The notes under the pieces: generated by a model
Databases searched by the model: none
The model's input: the letters and a program-made list of their open reading frames with translations, nothing else
What the model was told of the DNA's origin: nothing
In this document: positions 1-9,909 of the stretch, one piece after another
How positions within the stretch are numbered: the first letter of the stretch is position 1
Layout of the letters: each line of letters begins with the position of its first letter
NCBI GenBank assembly: GCA_946902985.2
Contig: OX336397.1
Coordinates: 183,896,813 to 183,960,812, forward strand
DNA length: 64,000 nt
Direction: 5' to 3'
Origin: Meconema thalassinum
Lineage: Eukaryota > Arthropoda > Insecta > Orthoptera > Tettigoniidae
Position numbers and translations under genes: made by a program

Positions 1-2394
1 TAACGTCTTCTCAAAAGACTACAAGTACAATATCCAGCATTAATATTGACCATCCAATGATGTCAAATATTCGCTTCACAAACACAATAAATCGTATGCA
101 CAAATTTGCAATACCTCAATTCAGCTTTCCAAAGCTGTCAAGAATTAATCCCAAACGTTATTAAACTTAAAACCTTTCAGAAATTGCTTTGAAAATATCA
201 TGCCCCATCATAGACGAATATAGAAATGCCACAGATTACTTCTTTTCTAACTTCATTAAACAAGAAGCAACAATTTGTTAGATAAATTGTATTGTCTATT
301 TCCATAAATTATCGTCATTTAAGTCTACGACAAATTTTGTTATACTAGTTTGAACTGTTAAATTTAGTTCACAATTCCAATATATTTATATATATTTATT
401 TCCATAAAGACTTATATATGAGAGAAAAACTTGTAAATAGACACTAGCAAAAATAGTCGTTTCAGTTTCGCCTATCCAAACTCGAAAAATGGCTCAACTA
501 CTCAGAAGAAAAACGTGAGACTTACGCCATGGAAAGGAGTCTATTATCATATCAATAGATACACGCAAACCATTAAATCAAACGATGATCTATCCAAGAG
601 TCTTCCCAAAATCGAATTGAAATAACACAAGCAAAAACTGAACGAACAAAAATATTACATTTAAAGAAAAATTTTTAATCAAAAAATATATGAAAGTAGG
701 CTGCAAATGCCTTGGCAATCAATTCACAATTGTTTTCGCTGGACGATTTCCATAAATCCATAACCATGGAAAATAACGATGAAAATGCACTATCATTTCT
801 AAAAGAAAGAATTTCTACTAGAATGTCATAAGTCCAAACGAATAGTATCACTGAAATATTTTTGGAATAGTTCAAGTGCACGAGTGTGTGGCCATCTTCT
901 TCCTAATTGCTATTCTTATACAAAGATATCGTCGTCTTGGTCCTAATTATGCTGCAGATATCTTCTCAACAAAATTGAATGCTTGGTTTTATTTCCAAAA
1001 TTTTCAAAATAAAAGCAACAATGTAATGCTCTAAATAGCATCACGTTTACTGTTAACTACACAATAAATTGCACTTTCCGACAGAAATGATAAAAAAGAA
1101 CCAGATCTAGTCTTCGAATGAATTTCATACTAATTAATAAAATATTGGTGAAAAGAATCGAATTAAAAGTGACAAGGTCTACTGTCTACAAGAGAAGAAA
1201 AGTTTTCCAACTACCTTGGGCGAAGTTCTGGTTGAGATTGAAGAAAGTATAGGAATATACATTCCTTTCAGGAACTGAACCATCATCCCTGAGTATTTCA
1301 TGGCTGGAGCTGCAAATCGCCGAACCAACTTCCTCCTAGCTCGAAAACTACTGGCTACGAAACGGAGTTCCTGCATATCGCTTGCACAAGGCTCCCTCGA
1401 CGTTATCAGTAAAGTAGTTTCCTTTCTTTGGAGTTGTTTCTTCATTCTTGGCTACTTTAAAATCACTGGATCAGAACTAACGTTCCCCAGCGTTTCTTTC
1501 TCTTCATTGTGGTGTGAAAAAGAATGTTATTCCAAATGATCAACTCTGCTTTTGCATTACATTCCTGCACGGTATGTTTAGTCCATCATTGCTACGACAA
1601 CTAGGTTCTCACAAGAAAATCCAGTCATAATGTTCTTGATAACAATGCTTTCCTGCATTTCAAATAAATACGTATTAGATTTCCATATCGAAGAGTCTGT
1701 ATTAACAAGTCTGTGCAATAGCTACGTTCACTCAGGTATATTGAATCTCTGGGTTATATCTAACACACCAGAAGTACGGACAACCGCATATTGCTGTGGT
1801 AGCAATTCACCCGTCCGATCCGCGCCGCGAGTAGAGAACACTCGTAATACCGCGTGATAAACGGAACTTTCTTATTACAGCGATAACCTGTGCACTGCAT
1901 AAATCACTGGACTCAAGTGTCTGTCGTTTCAAAACTGCTCATCCAAGACCCAGCTGGCAGTCTACCCAAGATGCATCACTCCTGTATCGAGGTGGACAAT
2001 CGAACCCAGTCGATTATCGCGACATATATGCATCAAAGAGTTGCAGGACCAAGTCAGTGAGCATGACATGTGCACGTGATCAAGAGCGTAGCGGGATTGT
2101 CTATCCATCTCCTTAGCGAATCACAAACTTACTGCGTCTCAAACCTGCACTTTACAGTAATGCCAAGCAATAAATCAAAATACGTCTCGCTGTCGTATCA
2201 GGGTTCAAGTAAATAGCAAAATACTGTCTCAGTACATATCACTGATATTAGTTGATTAACTAACAATTATGTTTTTTGTATTAAAGGATTTGATATCAGT
2301 AATTTCACCTTCACCCCTAGTATTTACATATAACCCAAAGAGATCAAAATTCATTTTAGATATTTTATGCACTACAAAGACATTATCTACCAAG
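1..2394. other. AT-rich DNA, no gene recognised
   Basis: Several short open frames (for example about 80-90 codons on both strands between 1179 and 1540) overlap each other. They show no domain, splice context or homology I recognise. 1790-2230 is somewhat more GC- and CpG-rich and could be part of an old element, but no termini were found. Confidence 0.5.
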
Positions 2395-2769
2395 CCAAAC
2401 ACATGACTTTTGAGAAAGAAGGCATAAATCCATCAGCCTTCAGGAATATTATACAAGGCATTTTTTAACAGTTCACTCCAATTTAATATTTTAATGTTCA
2501 AAAGGAAGTTAGATTGAATTAATTAAATGCCCCAATGGGGAGTCTATCGTAGAGCATGCTAGTAACTCTAAGAATTATGTGTCTGCTAGTGTACGGGAGC
2601 ACAAAGTTGGCAATGGAGATTAGAGCTGCTGTTAACTGAGATTAGAGCAGGTACTTATAGCTAAACGCTTCCGTTTGTCATCAACATAATTGTGAGAAAA
2701 CAACTCTAAATCCCGAAATGGTATTGGGAGATAAGGAGATATCTTGAAAATAATCATGAAGTTACTTAT

Positions 2770-2871
2770 TTCATTCAGATCTGAAGATGAGGTCTCTGTT
2801 TTGATGCATGTAACGATATCCGGAATAGAAGATTCCTCAATCTTAATATCCGTGTGATGGGCTGTATCGTC
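2770..2871 (-). pseudogene. Relic linker exon of a C2H2 zinc-finger gene
   Basis: A 34-codon open exon on the minus strand is rich in D/E/S/T. It contains the motif IKIEESSIPDI followed by CIKTETSSSDLNE, nearly the same as the plus-strand exon 59382-59483. The acceptor is good (pyrimidine tract then GCAG). The donor after the last codon reads ATAAGT instead of GTAAGT, so the exon could not be spliced normally. Such acidic IKxE/IKTE exons sit between the start-codon exon and the finger exon in insect ZF genes. I saw no flanking exons of this copy. It is best read as a dead paralogue, though the rest of its gene may lie left of the window. Confidence 0.75.
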
Positions 2872-2974
2872 CTGCAAAGAAATGACCTGTTTCACATAAT
2901 ATATATTCCTTTGCGGAGGTATCGTCCTGCAAAGAAATGACCTGTTTCACATAATATATATTCCTTTGCGGAGG
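2865..2974. repeat. 55-bp tandem duplication across the relic exon acceptor
   Basis: Two 55-bp units (2865-2919 and 2920-2974) are practically identical. Each carries the minus-strand acceptor CATTTCTTTGCAG followed by GACGAT. The duplication therefore doubled the splice acceptor and the first six exon bases. The partner copy at 59371 has a single acceptor. Confidence 0.9.
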
Positions 2975-3609
2975 TGGAATTATATCTTATAGATGGCTTG
3001 TCAACTTGCACTGAAGGAATCAAGGAATAACATACTGAAGGTAATTTAAACCTGCATTCATATTTTTCTTTCGTCCATAGCTACATGGCAAAAACCTAAC
3101 AGTTATTGTGCAGTTTTTATCAAAAAGCATATCAGTTAGTATATACTCGCAAACCGTTGGCCAAACCATATTGTCGCTAGCATTGAGTGTGTCTGTTGCG
3201 ACTTTGCGGCGTAGCTGTAGTTACTTACTAACCATATAACGTTAATATGGACAAGCTATGTAGATAAATTTTGTGTTAAGATATTTCGTACTGAACTCGA
3301 ATTCTAAATGATTCAGGATGGACAGGATGCTATTTAGGACGTTTTGGTGAAATTTGGAGAAGATTGCGATATTTTTGGAGGAATTACGACATTTTTAAAA
3401 TTTTAATACGAGAGGAAGCTTCAGGTTGTGTTTGACAACAACAAAATGGCGAGAGAAGCCGCCCTTGGACAATGCTGCGTAGTATTTTCGCTAGGCCGCC
3501 CATAGCAACTTGTCGAGTTCGAAGAGAAATGCGTTGATTGGCTAATCCAATTGCCAGAATCAGGAAGGGTAGGAGAAAGGAGCGCGCTTGATGAGGAGCT
3601 TCGTCGATT

Positions 3610-3615
3610 TATAAA
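3610..3615 (+). promoter_or_regulatory. TATA box of E1 LTR promoter (candidate)
   Basis: TATAAA sits in GATTTATAAACTGCC, followed by a purine-rich stretch. The position within the first 350 bp of the LTR fits a U3 promoter. No clear initiator was identified. Confidence 0.4.
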
Positions 3616-5014
3616 CTGCCATTCATTAAAGAAGAGAGAATCTGCACATTTAAAACTATTGAGAAAGGATCTAAATTAAAAGGATTTATGATAGTCACCC
3701 AGAGATGGAAGTTTGATAATCCTGTAAGAAGATTTAAGTAATGATTGGTTTGCCGCTTTTCCTCATGACGCGCCATTCGATTGGTTTTGAGGTGCGTGCT
3801 GACGCGCTGCCGATCGAGGTCTTTTGTGCGGAGATAGCAAGTGGAACGGACCTGCGGCAGAGGAGTTCCTGAAACTGGCGTGTGCGAGATAGGGGTCTCA
3901 CGCGAAGATAGTTTGTCGGCGATGGAGGCAGTCCCGTCGGTCAGAAATTAACATGGGAAGTCCGGTGAAGATGTGGGAAACAGAATATCGTCATAATATC
4001 AGTTCTCGTGTGAAACTAGTATTGAAAGTTTGACTAAACTAAAGAGAAACGTCGTGTGCACATTATATGAAAGTTTCAAGGCGATATTCGAAAGAATAAG
4101 ATAGTTTTCTTTGTTGAAAGCACTTTCGTTAGAGAAGCACGTTTCGCTTGGTGCGTGTCAGCTATACAGGCGTGAAGGGAAGGCCCGTTATCTGCCTGTG
4201 CTAACACTTGTATGACAGCAGCACTCATTTATAGCAAGTCTCTGTTTAGTGACAAGCTTTTTATCGAAATGTTCGACATGCAAGCGTTAAGGGGAACAGT
4301 TAACATTGTGTTTAACGCAGTCGTGATCATGTTCTAAGCCAAGTTATGCGCAGGGAACGTGATGTTACACTGTTGGACTGGGATACCGGGCAACCGACAT
4401 TAATCTTAAAATTATAAGATGTGGTGTAACGATTACAAGGCTACTATCCAACGGTACGAGATGGAACTTGATTACCGCGTCATGGCTAGATATTATCAGA
4501 ACCGAAGCGAAGCTGTTCATCATACTTCGAGACTGGGGGATTCTTGCGGTATCGCTGATCGAGGTGAGCTCCGTGTTCGAAGCCAGCCAGGGAGATTGAC
4601 GATCGGGGAGCAGGGTTCGAGTCGTGCCAAGGCAGTCTTCCCAAGAAAGAGGATGAAGATTAGTAAGTGTGGAATTGCTGGTGTCGTCAGTAATTCTCTC
4701 CATACTTCTTCTACAAGATGTCATCGCAAGGTAGAAAAAGATATCCTCATTAGTAGCTGTTGGTTTTTTAGTAGCTAGTTGTAGACTAGAATAGCAGAGA
4801 GCATGGCACCATTTCAACGCTAAATTATTTTGTTGTGTGTGAAATAGTTTAAGCCCAGAAATTATTTTTCAGCGTTGGACATTTAAACATTAATTTTCTT
4901 TTAGTGAGATTTTCGGATAGTAACATTTGGATTTTTGACTTATAGGTTTTGAGATTTAAGCTCATTTTATTAATAATTTCGTTTATCGAATTTCTTTCGA
5001 TCCACGTATCTTTG

Positions 5015-5130
5015 GGAATTTTATTGAATTTTATTTGAATTTTATTGTATATTATTGAATTTTATTGGGAATTTTATTGAATTTTATTGAAGTTTATTGA
5101 ACATTATTGAAATATTATTGGAATTTTATT
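5015..5130. repeat. Low-complexity ATTGAATTTT repeats
   Basis: Irregular tandem copies of a roughly 10-16 bp unit of the type TTTTATTGAA, within the AT-rich part of the E1 LTR. Confidence 0.8.
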
Positions 5131-7781
5131 GGATATTTTTCAATATTTTAGAAAATGGTATTACTTTATCAAAGTAACTTAGACTTTGAAAAGAATGTTT
5201 ATTTGGAAATGAATTATTATTTGGACATTTCCAAAACTTTATAGTTATCTTCAAGTCTGACTTCGCTCAAGTAATTATTTAATCAAACATTTTGAATTGG
5301 TGGAAGGATGAAACATTATTTGGACATTCCACTTTAGCCAGTTATAACTAATAATAATTTATCTGTGGATAAATTATTTTATTTTATTTGAGAGATCTTA
5401 TCTGCTCGGACAAATTAGCACATTTGAGTATTCTACGGAATTTTACAACACTCTTGGAGATTGTTATTGACTTTAATTGCATTAACGCAATATTTTGGAA
5501 AGACCAGAGAGAAGTAACGAATGTTTATATTTATTAAATGTTAACAACAATTATTTGAAATCTAAAGTAACTTATACTAGTAAACCATTACGTCATCACT
5601 GTTTATTAGAGTCGACTATTATGTATTTTCACGACATCTGAAAGAGCTATACGCTGTAATTATTATAAGTAAATATATTATGAAAGCAAGGCATTATATG
5701 CTATTTAAATAAGTTGTTATGGCAGAATACTGTATTAAGAGATTGAAGTGAAGAATTATAGCAGCTATATTTGTTTAATATTAAGCTGAGGAAAATGTTA
5801 TACGGAATTTACCTATGTAATTGAAAGAAGTCGTTGTTTAAGTATTCCGTGGATATTTGTTCAGTCTATTAGAGAAGGGAAGGTCATTATACGCGTTGTG
5901 AGCGTTTATTTGTAAATTATAAGTAAATATATTACAGTAAAGAATTAAGTAAGACCTTCGTTGTCCAGTATTATTGTAAAACGACTCTCAGTTGAATTGA
6001 TTAGTTCTATTGGCGGAAAATATTTGGGAAACGGATTGAAAGTGAAAATGTTGTTAATTATTATTAAGATATTATCAAGGATAAGACATTAATTATATAA
6101 GCTTAACTTAACCGTTCGGCGATGTATGTATGCCCAATTATGAAACGAAACATCTTTACTATGATGATAGCGATATGAAAATGTAACAGTGACACTTTAT
6201 TTAAGAACATAAAAATTTGGGATTGTCAGTAGTTGACCAGAGAAGGAAGGTTGGATGATCGAGAATCATCACGAATTATGTAAATAACATAAGACATTTG
6301 TTAACAATATTTAAATACAATACTATTAATAACTAGGAGAATTTAACGATATAATAAAGTTAACTGAATAACTTTCTTAATAAACATCTGATCCTAAAAC
6401 AATAATAATAATATGGTTTATTATTTGGATTAACATGATTAATAATTATTTCTAATAATTAATAAACATTTAAATAACGAACAGGTTACAAACTTAATTA
6501 ATATTTTGGAAATATTAATAGTCTTTGATTAAATTATTTAATAATAATTTCTATTATTAATCATTAAATAATTTTGGGAACCTTAGTTGACATTTAAACG
6601 AAAGTTTAATATACTTTAATGTTTTTAAACGTTTAAACCATAAATTGGAGTGACGTTTAAAGAACATGACGACGTTCTTTAAATACAGTAAGGTTGTTTA
6701 CTGGTGTGTAAAGGTGATCTTATGGAAGATCAGTATGAAATTAATTTCTATTAATTTTACCAATGGAGGACATTGGAATAGTAAGTAGAAATGTCATGGG
6801 AAGACATTGGATGTATTAAAACCGATCTTTGTTCTTATATTACTAGGGAACAAGAGTAAAATTTAAGAGCTGTTGTGCAAACAGCTGATTGATAATTTGT
6901 TTATTTAATTTTATTTAAGAAGTGGAGTACTTCTAACGTCCATGGGACGATGATATAATTTCAAGATCTTATTATAGGAATTTTCGCAGAATCATTTGCG
7001 GATTACATGTAATTATTATGAGAATATTTGTTAAATTAATTTCATTTATTATCATTTCGTTAATAAATGTATTTGTTAGTTTTGTAACTGCGTTTTGATG
7101 ATTTATTTAAGTTATGAAGAAGGATTATGTTTTGGTGTATTTGAGGTTTTATTGAACCACTAATTTTGCCCACTTAACCGAGAATAGTTAGTATCTCGAG
7201 CTCTTCGTTTATTTAGTTGATATACCCATTTTGCTTTACCAAAACATGATCTTAGAAAGTGTGCACCCCCCATTTAGCTATTGTTGGTAGGATTTCCAGG
7301 TTTTTGAGCCGGGGACCTCGAGATTCTACAATCCAGCTGATCTTCGGATACGACAAGCAGCTTAAATGGTTTAAGGGGAGGTGGACGACATGTGGCTTCA
7401 AAATTTTGAATTTTCTTTTTTATGTTATTTAATACCTTAAGGTTTTCTGAACATATAATGGTAACTTTTATCATGATGTGACAACAGTCAGCCCTTTAAA
7501 TCAGTAGATTAAAAAATGGCGCTCATGTGCCACGCCTACTCTCAGTTGCTTATAGATGCTACCAGTTCATTTGAATTGATACCACTTTGAATATCTTTCC
7601 TTTTTACCTCTCTGGTTGTGAAGGATAGTGTGAACACACTACTACTCTGTTCTCTTCACTGCTGGATTTCTTTGGACTCTCATGGCGTATCCTTATTGCT
7701 TGTTTACATTTTGTCACGTGTCAGTTTCTAATAGTCTGTTTGAAGGTTTTTATTTGTTTTGCGCTATTTTTATAAGGGAAT

Positions 7782-7979
7782 ATGGGCAGGATAAGGAAAT
7801 TTGGGGCTAAGAGGAAGTTTTTTGGCAATAGGTATGCCAATGTAGAGAGTAAATCCTCGCTTATTTCTCTAAACGAGGTTAGGCCTAATACTAACCAAGA
7901 CAATAACACAAGAAGTAGTGCATCAAAGTCCAGGGTGCTGTTTCAATTTTCAAGCGATCTGAAGCAAAGCGTGGTTTGA
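7782..7979 (+). pseudogene. Transposase N-terminal fragment
   Basis: 65 codons starting MGRIRKFGAKRKFFGN, a basic opening resembling (from memory) the N-terminus of long arthropod proteins annotated as carrying a Mutator-like transposase domain. It runs into a stop just after the deletion joint. The start codon lies about 400 bp inside the left terminal repeat. The following C-terminal piece is in another frame, so no joined product is expected. Confidence 0.6.
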
Positions 7980-8842
7980 GATACATTAATTACCTGGGGG
8001 ATGGGGACTCTAAAGGATTCACTGCTGTACAAGAAGCTAAAGTGTATGGAGATAATGTACTTGTTAAAAACTTAGAATGTGTGGGCCATGTGCAAAAGAG
8101 GATGGGTTGTAGGCTAAGAAAATTGAAAAAGGATAAAAAAAATACAAAACTGTCAGATGGCATGACACTATCTGGAAAGGGGCGTCTAACTGATCCCAAT
8201 ATTCATCTTCTACAGCAGTATTATGGCCAGGCTATTAGGAGAACAGCTGGACTTAATGATGTAACAAAGATGAAGGCAGATATATGGGCAACATACTATC
8301 ATAAACTTAGCATTGATGAACATCCCCAGCATTACTTATGTCCCAAGGGTGCGGACAGCTGGTGCAAATTCAACAAGGGCAAAGAAACAGGACAACAGTA
8401 CAGCCATAAGATCTCATTGCCAGAACCTGTCTTACTGGCAATTAAGCAAGTATATCGGGACCTGGCTGACAAAAGGCTGCTTGAAAAGTTTTTACATGGG
8501 AACACTCAAAATCCAAATGAGAGTTTCAACAATTGCATTTGGACTAGACTGCCAAAAACAACATTTGTAGGTATGAGAACAATGCAGATAGGTGTTATGG
8601 ATGCAATTATTTGCCTTAATGAAGGGGTCATAAGCAGAGTGCAAGTATTGAAAAATCTAGGCATACTGGTAGGGACCAACATGCTGTCAGATCTGAAAAT
8701 TATTGACAACAAACGCATTGAGGCTACAGAAAAGGATATTTTACAGCCAACCAAACAGGTTAGGATGAACAAAAGGGTTCAGAAGAAGGAGATGGAGAAT
8801 GAAAAAATAAGAGAGGATGAATATGGCCCAGGAATGTTCTGA
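7943..8842 (+). pseudogene. Transposase C-terminal half (Mutator-like transposase domain)
   Basis: About 300 codons are open to the stop at 8842; the first methionine-like start falls near 7976. Motifs seen in order: YLGDGDSKGF, which I take to hold one catalytic aspartate; ECVGHVQKRMG; a GKGRLTD stretch; a conserved LCPxGxxSWC segment; SLPEPV; and NPNESFN, which may carry the catalytic glutamate. I recognise these as the C-terminal half of the family called Mutator-like transposase in arthropod annotations. The N-terminal half that should bring the first catalytic aspartate is deleted. The frame is otherwise undamaged, so the internal deletion may be fairly recent. Transposition would need an enzyme in trans. 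Confidence 0.75.
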
Positions 8843-9460
8843 GAACAAGTTAAGTTCATGATAAACTTTAAACAGATTTTCTAAAAATGCAATTTTTTTA
8901 AGATTAAGGTGCACTTTTCTCAGAAACTATTGAAGATATACAGCTGTTATTTTCCATGTTATTTGTGTGAATGGTTCTCTGTAAAATAGACTAAGAATAA
9001 TTCATACATTTGTTATTTTGTGACACATAGGAGCAAAAAAAGTTAATACAATTTATTCAATTTTCGGAGACCAAAATTTAAAATGGCTGTAAAAAACATA
9101 AACGGAATTCAATTTCAAGTAATAAGTCTATTACATCAAACCAACCATTTTAAACACAGATCTGAAATTTTATTTCCTCAACCGCAGTTGTTAGTGAGAA
9201 GAGTGTATCTGAAACTCAGCATGTATACTGAAAAAAAAATACCACATATTATTTTCAAAATACAATAACATCACTCTCCAGATATATAGAGGACTTTAAA
9301 TAAGCTTAAAAATAAGGGGAATTGCTAGTTGACAGAATCTGAGAATTTAGAAGTTGTATTGTAAAAACTGAGCGAGATATAAAGTGTTTAATACCTATAA
9401 TATTTTACGAGATTTTCCCTGTGATGACGTCCACCTCCCCTTAAACGGGTACACATTAAA

Positions 9461-9473
9461 TGGCAGCCCAACG
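9461..9473 (+). other. Candidate primer binding site of E1
   Basis: TGGCAGCCCAACG begins with TGG, as primer binding sites complementary to tRNA 3' ends do. It lies 5 bp after a CA that could close the 5' LTR. The tRNA was not identified. Confidence 0.35.
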
Positions 9474-9909
9474 TTTAGGCTCGAACTGTGGTTCGTAGCG
9501 ACGTATTTCGTGATATCAGGCACGATTGGGCTTGTTGAGGCTTAATTAGGCGTGATTGGGTGCAATTGTTTTAATTTTGGAAGATTAGATTGAAAGAAAT
9601 CCTGGGTAAGGAAGAATAAGTCGAGACACAGAAAGCTGACTTATAATCTAAATCTGATGGTTTGATAATCCGGTTGTTGACATTTCAGTCACAGTCATGT
9701 AACGTAAATGATCAAAATTAATTAATAATAATAGACTTAGGACTTCGTGATTTAAGTGAATCATTAACAGAATTACTCTAGGGTTTAGCATAAGCCTGGT
9801 AAACAATAAAATTCCCAAATATTAAGTTGAAAATGGTTGCTCTATGGTGTTCTGGTTCTGCAGTGTATGTCATGTTCCCGTAGCAGTTGAAATATTTGTA
9901 ATTGTTGCA

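Larger units (their letters stand above)
2395..3291 (-). repeat. Inverted duplicate of a ZF-gene segment (partner 59040-60370)
   Basis: Read on the minus strand, this stretch matches 59040-60370 on the plus strand almost continuously: upstream intron, a 102-nt exon, downstream intron and the start of a minisatellite. The partner is longer because it carries an expanded 70-bp array and a 60-bp insertion/duplication that are missing here. The match stops on the left near 2395 and on the right is cut by the start of LTR element E1 at 3292. This is a paralogous piece of a zinc-finger gene family, arranged as an inverted pair 57 kb apart. Confidence 0.85.
7375..9440 (+). mobile_element. TTAA-flanked DNA transposon, internally deleted (Kolobok/piggyBac-type target site)
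   Basis: The two ends are inverted copies: the left begins GGGGAGGTGGACGACAT and the right, read on the other strand, begins GGGGAGGTGGACGTCAT. On both sides the element is bordered directly by TTAA (7371-7374 and 9441-9444). TTAA duplications are typical of the Kolobok and piggyBac superfamilies, not of Mutator, which makes 8-11 bp duplications. Inside are an N-terminal and a C-terminal transposase piece in different frames, so the middle of the gene is missing. It is inserted near the end of the E1 5' LTR. Confidence 0.85.
3292..9455 (+). repeat. 5' LTR of E1 (about 4.1 kb without the nested transposon)
   Basis: It starts TGAACTCG. The end is placed before a candidate primer binding site, at a CA dinucleotide; only the first 193 bp can be checked against the truncated 3' copy, so the end is inferred. 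A TATA box lies about 320 bp in. From about 4850 to 7250 the LTR is extremely AT-rich, with no open frame of note. The 4365-4817 and 4419-4778 frames overlap each other and look like chance. Confidence 0.55.

Noticed and set aside
1179..1857. Frames of 75-90 codons on both strands near the left edge
   Set aside because: They overlap each other, have no recognisable domain and no exon signals.
4365..4817. Overlapping 150- and 119-codon frames on opposite strands in the E1 LTR
   Set aside because: No motif, no splice or start context; a mirror pair over a GC-richer island looks like chance.
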